NCBI GenBank assembly: GCA_946885755.1
Contig: CAMPHB010000016.1
Location: 1 to 12,535 of the forward strand
Length of the DNA: 12,535 nt
Origin: an uncultured Methylophaga sp.
GTDB taxonomy: Bacteria; Pseudomonadota; Gammaproteobacteria; Nitrosococcales; Methylophagaceae
Direction: 5' to 3'
Shown: positions 1-8,961 of the stretch, one piece after another
How positions within the stretch are numbered: position 1 is the first letter of the stretch
Layout: each line of letters begins with the position of its first letter
The notes under the pieces: generated by a model
Told to the model about the DNA's origin: nothing
The model's database searches: none
The model's input: the letters and a program-made list of their open reading frames with translations, nothing else
Program-made: the position numbers and the translations under genes

Positions 1-970
1 GCACACCACGGCGTTCACGCACCAAACGGCAACGATGCGGCAAACCTTTAAATTCACGCAGTGCCGATAATATGGCATGCATCGGTAACCCCATCACACT
101 GCCCAGCGCCAGCGCTGCCAGTGCATTGGCAATATTGTGCTGACCGGCGATTTTTAATTCGCTAACCGGCATGAGTTGATAAGGGCCTTCACAAAGCCAG
201 TTTTCACCGTCAATACTGCGCAGGCCAAAATCCTGTTCGGTTTGTTGTTGTAAACCAAAACCGATATTTTGCCGGCCGGTAGTTGCCATTGCTGCGACAA
301 CTGGATCATCACGATTGATGACCATCACACCGTTGCCTTGATAAATGCGCTGTTTTGCCAGTTGGTAATCGGTGACATTATCGTAGCGATCCAGATGATC
401 CGGGCTGATATTGAGAATCACCGCAGCAAAAGCATTTAAGCTGCTGACTGTTTCCAGCTGAAAACTGGACAATTCCAGCACATAAAAATCTACCGGTGAT
501 TCATCTAATAAATCCAATGCCGGTGTACCAAGATTACCGCCTGTCGCTACTTTTTGACCTGCCAGCTGCGCCATCAGGCTAACCAGCGTGGTCACGGTAC
601 TTTTGCCGTTGGAACCGGTAATAGCAATCACCGGCGCATCGGCATATCGGGCAAACAGCTCTACATCACCGATAATTTCAATACCGGCGTTGGCGGCGGC
701 CTGTAATGCCGGCAACCGTGGGTCAACACCGGGGCTGAGAATAATTTCATCCGCACGTTGCAGCCATTCAGCCGACAAACCGCCGGTATGCACCAATACT
801 TCCGGATGCTCCTGCTGCAACGTCTGTAACGCCGGTGGCAACTCGCGGGTATCCATCACGGCTACCGCTGCGCCTTGCTTCACTAAAAACTGCGCGCACG
901 ACAGCCCGGTCTGACCCAGACCGACAATCACACAGTTTTTATGTTGCATATTGGCCATCAAAATACTCAT
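1..970 (-). CDS. murD: UDP-N-acetylmuramoyl-L-alanine--D-glutamate ligase MurD (3' part cut by window edge)
   Basis: MurD is the cytoplasmic ATP-dependent ligase that adds D-glutamate to UDP-MurNAc-L-Ala. About 323 residues are present, roughly three quarters of the usual 440 or so; the C-terminal domain lies outside the window. The N-terminal part has a Rossmann-like glycine motif (VIVGLGQTG, residues 14-22), and the Mur ligase ATP-binding loop GSNGKST is at about 119-125. Further on, [11 protein letters not shown] and an AKQRIY segment holding the likely carbamylated lysine are visible, and the fragment ends in GLPHRCRLV, matching the family's GLPHR motif. The ATG at 968-970 overlaps the mraY stop (ATGA), which favours translational coupling and this start. 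Two further in-frame ATGs (MANMQHK) lie a few codons in and are possible alternatives. No frameshift is seen. Confidence 0.96.
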   Translation of the reverse strand, partial: MSILMANMQHKNCVIVGLGQTGLSCAQFLVKQGAAVAVMDTRELPPALQTLQQEHPEVLVHTGGLSAEWLQRADEIILSPGVDPRLPALQAAANAGIEIIGDVELFARYADAPVIAITGSNGKSTVTTLVSLMAQLAGQKVATGGNLGTPALDLLDESPVDFYVLELSSFQLETVSSLNAFAAVILNISPDHLDRYDNVTDYQLAKQRIYQGNGVMVINRDDPVVAAMATTGRQNIGFGLQQQTEQDFGLRSIDGENWLCEGPYQLMPVSELKIAGQHNIANALAALALGSVMGLPMHAILSALREFKGLPHRCRLVRERRGV

Positions 971-2049
971 CTGATTTTCAGGGTTGCCAAACCGATTAAC
1001 ACTAAAAACACGGTAATGATCCAAAACCGGACGATAATGCGTGGCTCCGGCCAGCCTTTTAATTCGTAATGGTGGTGAATCGGCGCCATCAAAAACACCC
1101 GTTTGCCGCGCCACTTATATGAAGCCACCTGAATCATCACCGACAGGGTTTCGATGACAAACACACCGCCCATAATCAGCAGTACCAGCTCCTGACGGAC
1201 GACAACCGCCACCACACCTAATGCTGCGCCCAATGCCAATGCGCCGACATCGCCCATAAATACTTGTGCGGGATAGGTGTTGAACCATAAAAAGCCCAAT
1301 CCGGCACCGACCAGTGCAGCACAAAACACAATCAGTTCACCGGAACCCGGCACAAACGGGATCTGTAAATAACGGGAAAACTCCGCATGACCGGCAACAT
1401 AGGCAAACAAACCCAGTGCCGCAGCCACCATGACTGTTGGCATGATCGCCAGACCATCCAGGCCGTCGGTCAGATTGACCGCATTACTGCTGCCGACAAT
1501 AACCAGATAAGCCAGCAACATGTACCAGCCACCCAGCGGAATAATGATTTCTTTAAAGAACGGCACAATCAGCTGGGTTTCTGCAGGTAGCGTCGCAGTG
1601 GTATATAAAAACACCGCCGCACCCGCGCCCACCACGGATTGCCAGAAATATTTATAACGGCTGATAAGCCCTTTGGGATCCTGACGCACCAGCTTGATGT
1701 AATCATCTATAAAACCGATCACGCCGAATAATAAGGTCACCAGCAGCACCACCCAGACATAACGGTTCGCTAAATCCGCCCACAACAAGGTACTGACAGC
1801 GATTGCCACCAGGATCAGCGAACCACCCATGGTGGGTGTGCCTTTTTTACTGAAATGTGATTCCGGCCCGTCGGTTCTGACCACCTGACCGATTTGTCTG
1901 AAGCTCAAATGCCGGATCATCATCGGACCGATGATCAAGGCAATGCCCAGCGCCGTCATCACACCGAGGATAGCCCGCAGCGTCAGGTACTGGAAAACGC
2001 TGAAGCCGCTGTAAAACTGGCTCAGATATTCACTCAGAAATAACAGCAT
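967..2049 (-). CDS. mraY: Phospho-N-acetylmuramoyl-pentapeptide-transferase MraY
   Basis: MraY is the integral inner membrane enzyme that transfers phospho-MurNAc-pentapeptide to undecaprenyl phosphate, making lipid I. The protein is 360 residues, the same length as the E. coli enzyme, and is made of many hydrophobic segments. Family motifs are intact: the aspartate pair in IDDYIK (D115, D116), [10 protein letters not shown] around 192-201, the catalytic-region aspartate in FMGDVGA (D267), and the histidine triad in [11 protein letters not shown] (H325-H327). The ATG at 2047-2049 shares one base with the murF stop (TGATG), and its own stop overlaps the murD start (ATGA). It sits in the standard dcw position between murF and murD. 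The residue after MGDVG is Ala rather than the Ser of E. coli; I regard this as normal variation. Confidence 0.98.
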   Translation of the reverse strand: MLLFLSEYLSQFYSGFSVFQYLTLRAILGVMTALGIALIIGPMMIRHLSFRQIGQVVRTDGPESHFSKKGTPTMGGSLILVAIAVSTLLWADLANRYVWVVLLVTLLFGVIGFIDDYIKLVRQDPKGLISRYKYFWQSVVGAGAAVFLYTTATLPAETQLIVPFFKEIIIPLGGWYMLLAYLVIVGSSNAVNLTDGLDGLAIMPTVMVAAALGLFAYVAGHAEFSRYLQIPFVPGSGELIVFCAALVGAGLGFLWFNTYPAQVFMGDVGALALGAALGVVAVVVRQELVLLIMGGVFVIETLSVMIQVASYKWRGKRVFLMAPIHHHYELKGWPEPRIIVRFWIITVFLVLIGLATLKIR

Positions 2050-3404
2050 CAGCGTTCTCCTCCGGCAGCCAGTGCATCCGCCAGTTTGTCGAGTTGCATA
2101 AAGCGCGAACCTTTGATGAGACAGGTGACGCCGGCTTGCAGATTCTGCTGTAAGTAACTTTGCAGGCTGTCACGATCGGCAAAATGCTCTGCATCATCAC
2201 CAAATTGTGCTGCGGCTTCAGCGCTTTGCTGACCAACGGTCAATAAACGGTGCACCTCAGCTGTTTTGGCATCACGGCCCATTTGCTGATGGATCGCAAC
2301 ACTGTCCGGACCCAGTTCGCCAAAATCACCTAACACCAGCCAGCGCTGACCCGGGAAGCTTTTCAGCGTTTGCAGCGCCTGGCCAAAAGAGCCGGGATTG
2401 GCGTTATAAGTGTCGTCAATCAGTAATGCCTGTTGTTTGGTTGGCCGTAATTGCAACCGGTGTGGCACCGCTTTGATACTGGCCAGGCCTTTGATCATCG
2501 CCGCCGGCTCAATGCCAAGGGCATGACAAACCGTCATGGCCGCCAACGCATTGGCTACATTGTGGCGACCGGGTAAAGGCAGACTGACAAAATGATTCAC
2601 ACCATCCAGTTGCACCATAAAATGGCTGCCGGCCGGTGTTGTCTGGCAATCCAGTGCCATCACATCCGCTGGTTTATCGAGACCGAATGTCAGCAGCTTG
2701 CGTGTGCCGATAAGTGGCTGCCAGATCGACTGGTAAGGCATATCAGCATTGACGATGGCGACACCATCAGATGTCAGACCACCGTATATTTCGCCTTTCG
2801 CACTGGCAACACCTTCAAGGCTGCCAAAACCTTCTAAATGCGCTGCGGCAACATTATTAATAATCGCCACCTGCGGCTGCGCCATCGCCACCAGATTTTT
2901 GATTTCACCGTGATGGTTGGCGCCCATTTCAATCACCGCATACTGATGGTCTTTTTTCAGACGGGTTAAGGTTAATGGCACACCCAGTTCGTTATTGAGA
3001 TTGCCCTGTGTGGCAATGACATGATGTTGCTGGGCCAGCATGGCGCTGACCATTTCTTTCAACGTTGTTTTGCCATTGCTGCCCGTGACAGCGATGACTT
3101 TGGCCTGACTCTGTTGTCGCCAAAAAGTCGCCAGCTTGCCAAAGGCCGCAACCACATCATCAACGACCAGTTGTGGCAATGGATCAGCCTGCTTGCGACT
3201 GACTAAAGCGGCCACGGCACCGGCCTCGCGCGCTTGCGCCAGAAAGTCATGACCATCCACCTGACTGCCGGCCAGGGCAATAAACAAATCGCCTTTTTTA
3301 ATTTTACGACTGTCTATCGCGGTACCGGTGACCGGCGTCGCTGCACCGTGATAATCACAGCCCAGTTGTTTGGCAATATCCGTCAAAAAGAGCGGCAAGC
3401 TCAT
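2049..3404 (-). CDS. murF: UDP-N-acetylmuramoyl-tripeptide--D-alanyl-D-alanine ligase MurF
   Basis: MurF ligates D-Ala-D-Ala to UDP-MurNAc-tripeptide in the cytoplasm, completing the pentapeptide precursor that MraY uses. The protein has 451 residues, one fewer than E. coli MurF. The N-terminal UDP-substrate domain contains the [11 protein letters not shown] segment (about 31-41). The central ATPase domain carries GSNGKTT (108-114), [10 protein letters not shown] (159-168), and a probable carbamylated lysine in SAKGEIY (K203). DDTYNANP (330-337) lies near the start of the C-terminal domain and is highly characteristic of MurF as opposed to the other Mur ligases. The ATG at 3402-3404 overlaps the murE stop in an ATGA, and the stop shares a base with the mraY start, so translation of the three genes is probably coupled. 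Confidence 0.98.
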   Translation of the reverse strand: MSLPLFLTDIAKQLGCDYHGAATPVTGTAIDSRKIKKGDLFIALAGSQVDGHDFLAQAREAGAVAALVSRKQADPLPQLVVDDVVAAFGKLATFWRQQSQAKVIAVTGSNGKTTLKEMVSAMLAQQHHVIATQGNLNNELGVPLTLTRLKKDHQYAVIEMGANHHGEIKNLVAMAQPQVAIINNVAAAHLEGFGSLEGVASAKGEIYGGLTSDGVAIVNADMPYQSIWQPLIGTRKLLTFGLDKPADVMALDCQTTPAGSHFMVQLDGVNHFVSLPLPGRHNVANALAAMTVCHALGIEPAAMIKGLASIKAVPHRLQLRPTKQQALLIDDTYNANPGSFGQALQTLKSFPGQRWLVLGDFGELGPDSVAIHQQMGRDAKTAEVHRLLTVGQQSAEAAAQFGDDAEHFADRDSLQSYLQQNLQAGVTCLIKGSRFMQLDKLADALAAGGER

Positions 3405-4882
3405 AAATTGGCTCCGGCATGTTGTTGGCGGGCAAGCAGCGCTTCTTTGACGACGGCAACGTCACTGAATGGCTGTTTACGCCCTTGTTTTTCCTGATAG
3501 GTTTCGTGACCTTTACCGGCTACCAGCACCATATCGTCATTGGCCGCCCCGGCCACTGCATAAAAAATAGCCTTGCGTCGATCCGGCTGGATCACCGCCT
3601 GTTGCGGTTGCTGTAAACCGCTGAGAATGTCGGCAATAATGCTGTCACTGGTTTCACTGCGTGGATTGTCATCGGTCAATACCAGCCGGCTGGCGAACTG
3701 TTCCGCTTGTGCGCCCATAAGTGGCCGTTTGCCACGGTCGCGATCACCACCGCAACCAAATACACACCACAAATCGGCCTGTTGATTTAAATGCTGACGC
3801 ATTGCTGACAGCGCTTGTGTCAGGGCATCCGGAGTATGTGCATAATCGACCACCACAGCCGGACTGTTGTCGGTCTGCAGCAACTGCATCCGGCCATTGA
3901 CTGGCTGTAACTGCGACAGGCAGCGGGCAATCTCAGCAGGTTCGTTATGCATGGCGCTCAGTACAGCAGCGGTTGCCAGCAGATTATCAATATTAAAACG
4001 CCCTAATAAGCCGGCGCTCACCGATATTTCTGTTGTTCCGGACGTCAGTTGAAAATGCAGACCCGCGTTATCAAAACGCAGCTGCGTTGCCTGCCAGTCA
4101 GCGGTTTTTTGCTGGCTGTAGCTTTGCCAGTTGAGATTTGCTGGCTGCTGTTTTTCATATAAGGCCTGACCAAAATCATCGTCAATATTTACGATTGCGG
4201 TTTGAATGCCCGGCAATGTGAACAACCGCTGTTTGGCCGCGGCATAAGCCTGCATATCGCCGTGATAATCGAGATGATCACGGCTTAAATTTGTCAGAAC
4301 TGCAATATCGATGGCGACAGCATTCAGCCGGCCTTGTGCCAGCGCATGCGAAGATGCCTCAATAGCAACATATTGAAGCCCGTCGTCACGCATTGCCGCC
4401 AGTGTTTGCTGTAATTGCAATGGATTGGGAGTGGTCATGCCGGTATCACGTAAATCGCTGAGCCGGCCAATACCCAGAGTGCCAATAACACCGCAGGGTT
4501 TGCCGGTTAATTCCAGACTTTGGGCAATAAACTGACTGACCGAGGTTTTACCATTGGTGCCGGTCACCGCCACAACGGTCATGGCTTTACTCGGCTCACC
4601 GTAAAAGCGGTTACCAATCGCGCTGATTTGCTGATCCAAATCTGCAATTTGCAAAAGCGGCACGCTGCTGTCTGCTTCGTGTCCGGCATCAACCATGATA
4701 CTACTGGCGCCGGCGCTAATCGCCTCATCAATATGCCGCTGGCGAACATCTGCTTGTTTGGCAGTCGCTATAAACAGGCTGTCAGGCAGGACATCGCGGC
4801 TATCCATGCTGATAGCGGCCACCTGGATATCCTCTGCCAGTGGTGCTGCCAAACCGTTAATTAACCAGTTCAATGACATCAT
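3401..4882 (-). CDS. murE: UDP-N-acetylmuramoyl-L-alanyl-D-glutamate--2,6-diaminopimelate ligase MurE
   Basis: MurE adds the third amino acid of the stem peptide to UDP-MurNAc-L-Ala-D-Glu. The protein is 493 residues, the usual length. Visible motifs are DSRDVLPDSLF (27-37) in the UDP-binding domain, the ATP loop GTNGKT (108-113), EASSHAL (175-181), LSRDHLDYHG (199-208), and AAAKQRLF with the likely carbamylated lysine K217. The specificity motif DNPR is at 405-408; in this family it marks use of meso-diaminopimelate rather than lysine, so a Gram-negative type peptidoglycan is inferred. Two ATGs are adjacent (4880-4882 and 4877-4879). The first overlaps the ftsI stop as ATGA and is preferred, but the protein could begin one residue later. 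Confidence 0.98.
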   Translation of the reverse strand: MMSLNWLINGLAAPLAEDIQVAAISMDSRDVLPDSLFIATAKQADVRQRHIDEAISAGASSIMVDAGHEADSSVPLLQIADLDQQISAIGNRFYGEPSKAMTVVAVTGTNGKTSVSQFIAQSLELTGKPCGVIGTLGIGRLSDLRDTGMTTPNPLQLQQTLAAMRDDGLQYVAIEASSHALAQGRLNAVAIDIAVLTNLSRDHLDYHGDMQAYAAAKQRLFTLPGIQTAIVNIDDDFGQALYEKQQPANLNWQSYSQQKTADWQATQLRFDNAGLHFQLTSGTTEISVSAGLLGRFNIDNLLATAAVLSAMHNEPAEIARCLSQLQPVNGRMQLLQTDNSPAVVVDYAHTPDALTQALSAMRQHLNQQADLWCVFGCGGDRDRGKRPLMGAQAEQFASRLVLTDDNPRSETSDSIIADILSGLQQPQQAVIQPDRRKAIFYAVAGAANDDMVLVAGKGHETYQEKQGRKQPFSDVAVVKEALLARQQHAGANL

Positions 4883-6582
4883 TGTTTGGCCACCTGTAAC
4901 TGACTGGTGGGCAAGGCATCCGGCGCAATATTCAGCAAACGCATGGCGCCCGTCATCACTTCAGCAAATACCGGTGCCGCGACCGCGCCGCCGTAATATT
5001 CATCTTTACTGGGTGAGTCGACCATCACCACCATGGCAAGCCGTGGATCACTGGCCGGGATCAGACCGGCAAAAACCGACTGATAGTCAGATTCGGTATA
5101 ACCACCGGCACGGGCTTTTTTGACGGTACCGGTTTTACCAGCCACCCGGTAATTCTGCACCGCTGCACGGGTAGCGGTACCGCCCGGCAACACGGTGAGT
5201 TCCATCATGCCACGGATAGTTTGCATCAAATCTTTATTAAACATACGACGGCCGGGCATCGGTTTATCCTGTTTGATAAACGTTAAATCCCGCAAAATAC
5301 CGTCACTGCCAATCACCGTATAAGCACGCGCCAATTGCAGTGCATTGGTCACCAGACCATAACCGTAAGCCAGTGTCGCCCGATCCAGCGTTCGCCAGTC
5401 GCGTGGATCTGGTAAATAACCGCTGGCTTCACCCGGAAAATAGGCACCGGTATCAGCGCCCATGCCAAAGCTGGCAAAATCATTCCATAAATCTTCAGGA
5501 TCAACTGCCAGGGCAATTTTGCTGGCACCGATATTGCTGGATTTCTGGATCAAGGTGGCCAGGTCGATTTCACCATAATCACGGAAATCTTTAATCGGAT
5601 GACCAGAGACGCGAAACACGCCAGGATGCGTGTTGATAATGGTATCAAGATCAAACAAACCTGATTTCAGACCGCTGACCACGGTAAATGGCTTCACCGT
5701 TGAACCCGGTTCAAACAAATCGGTAACGGCGCGATTACGGTAATCACTGCTACGCAAGCCCGCCCGGTTATTAGGATTGAATGCCGGTTGATTAACCATT
5801 GCCAGCACTTCGCCTGTTTTGACATCCAGAATAACGGCTGTGCCGGCAACTGCGCCATGGGTTTTAACGGCATTTTTTAAGGCGTTATAGCTTAGATACT
5901 GTAACCGTAGATCGAGACTCAGTTTGAGGTTTTCACCGGCTTTGGCGGCGCGGATCTGCTCACCGCCACCGACAAAATTGCCTTTACTATCACGCACCAT
6001 CCGCTTCAGGCCAGGTACACCGGTTAATACCGGTTCATAAGCCAGTTCCAGCCCTTCCTGACCGCTGTCATCAATATTGGTAAAGCCAAGCACATGGGCA
6101 CTGACTTCGGCTGTCGGATAATAACGTTTGTCCTCACGCTGCAAAGCAACGCCAGGAATTTTCAATTGCTGCACCCGCGCAGATAATGCCGGGGTAATAC
6201 GCCGCTTCACATAAACAAATTCACGACTGGCGTTGTTATGGATTTTTTGTTGAATATCTTCCAGCCGTACATCCAGCATTTTAGCCAGCTTATCCAGATG
6301 CGGCTGGTCAACGCTGGTTACCTGCGGGTTGATCCACACTGAATGCACCGGTGTACTGATCGCCAGCGGCTCACCATGACGATCCAGAATCATGCCACGA
6401 TGCGCTACAACCGGCACATTACGTAAATGCCGGGCATCCCCCTGATCGCGCAAAAATTCATTATTGAGGATCTGTATATCAATCAGCCGCCACAACAGGC
6501 CAATCATAATCAGCACAAAACTCAGGCGCACCAGATTCAGCCGCCAGCCGTTGACCTGCATCACTGATTGCTGCCGGCTCAT
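4879..6582 (-). CDS. ftsI: Septal peptidoglycan transpeptidase FtsI (penicillin-binding protein 3)
   Basis: FtsI is the class B penicillin-binding protein that cross-links septal peptidoglycan in the divisome, working with FtsW, FtsQ, FtsL and FtsB in the inner membrane. The 567 residues are slightly fewer than the 588 of E. coli PBP3. A short basic cytoplasmic tail precedes one membrane segment at about 17-36. The non-catalytic pedestal domain follows, with RGMILDRHGEPLA at 62-74. The transpeptidase domain has all three active-site motifs: STVK (catalytic S294, K297), SSN (348-350) and KTG (483-485). The ATG at 6580-6582 overlaps the ftsL stop (ATGA), and the stop overlaps the murE start. 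I see no sign of a C-terminal processing extension longer than a few residues. Confidence 0.98.
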   Translation of the reverse strand: MSRQQSVMQVNGWRLNLVRLSFVLIMIGLLWRLIDIQILNNEFLRDQGDARHLRNVPVVAHRGMILDRHGEPLAISTPVHSVWINPQVTSVDQPHLDKLAKMLDVRLEDIQQKIHNNASREFVYVKRRITPALSARVQQLKIPGVALQREDKRYYPTAEVSAHVLGFTNIDDSGQEGLELAYEPVLTGVPGLKRMVRDSKGNFVGGGEQIRAAKAGENLKLSLDLRLQYLSYNALKNAVKTHGAVAGTAVILDVKTGEVLAMVNQPAFNPNNRAGLRSSDYRNRAVTDLFEPGSTVKPFTVVSGLKSGLFDLDTIINTHPGVFRVSGHPIKDFRDYGEIDLATLIQKSSNIGASKIALAVDPEDLWNDFASFGMGADTGAYFPGEASGYLPDPRDWRTLDRATLAYGYGLVTNALQLARAYTVIGSDGILRDLTFIKQDKPMPGRRMFNKDLMQTIRGMMELTVLPGGTATRAAVQNYRVAGKTGTVKKARAGGYTESDYQSVFAGLIPASDPRLAMVVMVDSPSKDEYYGGAVAAPVFAEVMTGAMRLLNIAPDALPTSQLQVAKQ

Positions 6583-6868
6583 GGCATCACCATCACAGTA
6601 TTGTCAGCAGTAGGCATCAGCATATTGAGCTTATTGCGGGCTTGTTGTTCAACACGGCCAGGACTGGCCCAGGTACTTTCTTCCAAAAGTAGCCGGCCCC
6701 ATTCTTCATTGAGTTTGTCGCGCTGATGTTCCAATTGCTGCATAACGACAAACTCACTGCGCCCGGCATGTTTGGTCACCACCACGGCAACCGCAGAAAA
6801 TAACACCAGCAGCATCATTACCAATATCGGCAAATCGACTTTCAAGGCGGCAAAGAACGCTGATAAAT

Positions 6869-6872
<4 letters not shown>
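6579..6872 (-). CDS. ftsL: Cell division protein FtsL
   Basis: FtsL is a small bitopic inner membrane protein which, with FtsB and FtsQ, forms the complex that activates FtsWI at the septum. The 97 residues have the expected layout: a short cytoplasmic start, one hydrophobic membrane segment at about 13-33 ([17 protein letters not shown]), then a heptad-like charged periplasmic stretch at about 40-65 likely to form a coiled coil, including [20 protein letters not shown]. The family is poorly conserved in sequence, so the call rests on topology, the WGRLLLEES segment typical of the proteobacterial family, and position between rsmH and ftsI. Start and stop codons both overlap their neighbours by ATGA, supporting the chosen ends and coupled translation. 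Confidence 0.95.
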
Positions 6873-7807
<935 letters not shown>

Positions 7808-7815
7808 GGTCCACC

Positions 7816-8268
7816 CTATATGGATAGGCTTTCGAGTTCAGCCGGTAAAATCGCATCGAAATCTTCCTGCAAACAGTCATCCATCAGACCGTTCCAGGTT
7901 TGCTCATCCCATAACTCAAATTTATTACCCTGACCAATCATCACGGTATTTTTATCAAGACCGGCAAACTCACGCAGTTTGGCTGGCAGCAGAACGCGGC
8001 CGTGGCTGTCCATTTCGCATTCGGTGGCATAGCCCAGGAGCATCCGCTTTAAACGGCGTACTTGTTGATTCAAACTGGGCAAGGCACTGAGCTTTTGTTC
8101 GACCAATTCCCATTCCGGCAGCGGGTAAACCTGCAGACAGCGATCCGCGTGATCAATGGTGATGACCAACCGACCTTCACAACAGACATCCAGCTGCTTA
8201 CGGAAACGGGCTGGCACGGCCATCCGTCCTTTTGCATCCAGATTAAAAGTTGCGACGCCTCTAAACAC
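7816..8268 (-). CDS. mraZ: Transcriptional regulator MraZ
   Basis: MraZ is the first gene of the dcw operon; the family is a DNA-binding regulator that in E. coli represses its own promoter. The protein has 150 residues and two tandem AbrB-like swapped-hairpin domains, each with the DxxxR family motif: DAKGR at 11-15 and DSHGR at 87-91, each followed by a VPARFR/LPAKLR segment. The start is a GTG at 8266-8268, giving [11 protein letters not shown], which matches the family N-terminus. A good Shine-Dalgarno sequence (TGAGGA, 8275-8280) sits 6 bases upstream, which fixes this start over an earlier overlapping frame. Upstream lie a sigma70-like promoter and 10-base-spaced GTGG repeats that are the likely MraZ operator. 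Autoregulation is inferred by analogy, not shown. Confidence 0.97.
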   Translation of the reverse strand: MFRGVATFNLDAKGRMAVPARFRKQLDVCCEGRLVITIDHADRCLQVYPLPEWELVEQKLSALPSLNQQVRRLKRMLLGYATECEMDSHGRVLLPAKLREFAGLDKNTVMIGQGNKFELWDEQTWNGLMDDCLQEDFDAILPAELESLSI

Positions 8269-8290
8269 GCTGAGTCCTCAAAATTTGCGA

Positions 8291-8325
8291 TCCACGAAGA
8301 TCCACTTTTCCCCACTAATCGACAC
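8291..8325 (-). promoter_or_regulatory. Probable MraZ operator: GTGG repeats with 10-base period
   Basis: Reading the minus strand towards mraZ, GTGGG, GTGGA and GTGGA begin at 8315, 8305 and 8295, exactly 10 bases apart with 5-base spacers. A degenerate fourth copy, GTGTC, begins at 8325 in the same phase and overlaps the -10 hexamer. In E. coli, MraZ is known to bind TGGGN direct repeats separated by 5 bases between the mra promoter and mraZ. Position and period match that arrangement, so these are probably the binding sites for autorepression of the dcw operon. Binding itself is inferred. Confidence 0.8.
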
Positions 8326-8352
8326 TATAGGAGTGCCGATCTGACAAGTCAA
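8324..8352 (-). promoter_or_regulatory. Sigma70-type promoter of the mraZ/dcw operon
   Basis: On the minus strand a -35 hexamer TTGACT (8347-8352, five of six consensus bases) is followed by a 17-base spacer and a -10 hexamer TATAGT (8324-8329, five of six). Transcription would start near 8315-8317, leaving an untranslated leader of about 48 bases that contains the GTGG repeats and the mraZ ribosome site. It is the strongest promoter match I see in the window and is well placed to drive the whole minus-strand operon. Confidence 0.8.
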
Positions 8353-8384
8353 GCAGCAAAATGATCAAAATCCTCTTTTTACGA

Positions 8385-8438
8385 CAAGGACTTAGCGACG
8401 TTTTACAAAAGTGGCAGGAAAGTGGATCAAGGACTTAG
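8385..8438. repeat. Short direct repeats in the AT-rich region upstream of the mraZ promoter
   Basis: The 11-mer CAAGGACTTAG occurs at 8385-8395 and again at 8428-8438, 43 bases apart. A second pair, TATCAAAAAA, occurs at 8454-8463 and 8494-8503, 40 bases apart. All lie in the 302-base non-coding gap between mraZ and rnpB, upstream of the predicted mraZ promoter. The first pair flanks a weak second promoter-like pattern on the minus strand (TTGATC, 17 bases, TGTAAA at 8401-8429). Function is unknown; they could be an activator or nucleoid-protein site, the trace of a small duplication, or chance in AT-rich DNA. Confidence 0.4.
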
Positions 8439-8497
8439 AGAGGACTGTTTTCTTATCAAAAAACTGGCAGATGAAGTTAAAGTAAATTCTAGCTATC

Positions 8498-8557
8498 AAA
8501 AAAATTTTACCAGCACATTTCCGTCTGAAAAAATTTTCAGACAAATGCCAAACCGGT
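8498..8557 (-). terminator. Probable intrinsic terminator of rnpB
   Basis: Downstream of the RNase P RNA on the minus strand, ACCGG (8553-8557) can pair with CUGGU (8509-8513). CAUUU pairs with AAAUG further in, and the core is a perfect inverted repeat at 8523-8542 (GTCTGAAAA and its complement around two bases). The long stem is followed by AAAA and a run of seven T on the transcribed strand (8498-8504). This is the expected layout for rho-independent termination, though the helix has an internal loop and a GG bulge and is weak in GC. Termination here would insulate the dcw promoter from rnpB transcription. Confidence 0.55.
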
Positions 8558-8570
8558 CACAGGGAAAAAG

Positions 8571-8926
8571 TTGAGATGGCCATAAGCCGGGTTCTGTCGT
8601 GGACAATCATTCATCTGGGACAGATGTCGCCATCTGCCTCAAGCAACCTACCCGGGAACCATGCGGGCCGCATGATGTGCATAAAGCACGTGTCCCCCTA
8701 TTTGGTCTTGCTCCAGGTGGGGTTTACCTTGCCGTTGCTGTTACCAGCCGCGCGGTGCGCTCTTACCGCACCATTTCACCCTTACCCGATTTAAAACCGG
8801 GCGGTATCCTTTCTGTTGCACTTGCCGTGGACTCGCGTCCCCCAGGCGTTACCTGGCACCTCGCCCTGTGGAGCCCGGACTTTCCTCACCAAATTTGCAT
8901 TCAGTGCGATTGTCTGGCCATCTCAG
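8571..8926 (-). ncRNA. rnpB: RNase P RNA (bacterial type A)
   Basis: This is the catalytic RNA of RNase P, which with the RnpA protein removes 5' leaders from tRNA precursors. The minus strand carries the universal 5' core GAGGAAAGTCCGGGCTC (8871-8887) and the matching 3' core ACAGAACCCGGCTTA (8583-8597), which form the P4 helix. In between, AGGGTGAAA, GGTGCGGTAAGAGCGCACC and GCGCGGCTGGTAACAG follow the E. coli sequence closely. The tRNA CCA-binding loop is present as GGTAAACCCC before CTGGAGCAAG. Terminal helix P1 is a perfect 10-base pairing of GAGATGGCCA (8915-8924) with TGGCCATCTC (8573-8582), which sets the ends to within a few bases. Length is about 355. It sits between rsmI and mraZ, an arrangement also known from Pseudomonas. 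Exact 5' and 3' ends are estimates. Confidence 0.96.
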
Positions 8927-8932
8927 GGAGCT

Positions 8933-8961
8933 ATTTTACGCGAGGCTATTTATTTCTGCTG
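8933..8961 (-). promoter_or_regulatory. Tentative rnpB promoter (-10 only convincing)
   Basis: A -10-like TAAAAT lies at 8933-8938, 7 bases before the predicted 5' end of the RNase P RNA. The position where a -35 box would fall (8956-8961, CAGCAG) is within the last codons of rsmI and fits the consensus poorly. RNase P RNA is normally transcribed strongly, so either this is a promoter with a weak -35 or the RNA is partly made by read-through from rsmI with 5' processing. Confidence 0.35.

Noticed and set aside
588..914. Plus-strand open frame of 108 codons opposite murD
   Set aside because: Antisense shadow; Ser/Ala/Cys-rich composition typical of the complement of a coding frame.
4695..5123. 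Plus-strand open frame of 142 codons across the ftsI/murE junction
   Set aside because: Antisense shadow of two well-conserved genes; no family motif and no ribosome site noted.
8411..8425. Two GTGG motifs on the plus strand as extra MraZ sites
   Set aside because: They are 11 rather than 10 bases apart, in the opposite orientation and about 100 bases upstream of the phased operator repeats.
8525..8540. CTG-N10-CAG pattern resembling a LexA (SOS) box
   Set aside because: It lacks the CTGT/ACAG ends and alternating TA core of the gammaproteobacterial LexA site, and is better explained as the terminator stem.
8422..8574. Possible small plus-strand gene starting at GTG 8422 (about 50 codons), and a 25-codon frame from ATG 8361
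   Set aside because: Poorly placed or absent ribosome sites, AT-rich low-complexity product, and overlap with the likely rnpB terminator and the dcw upstream region.
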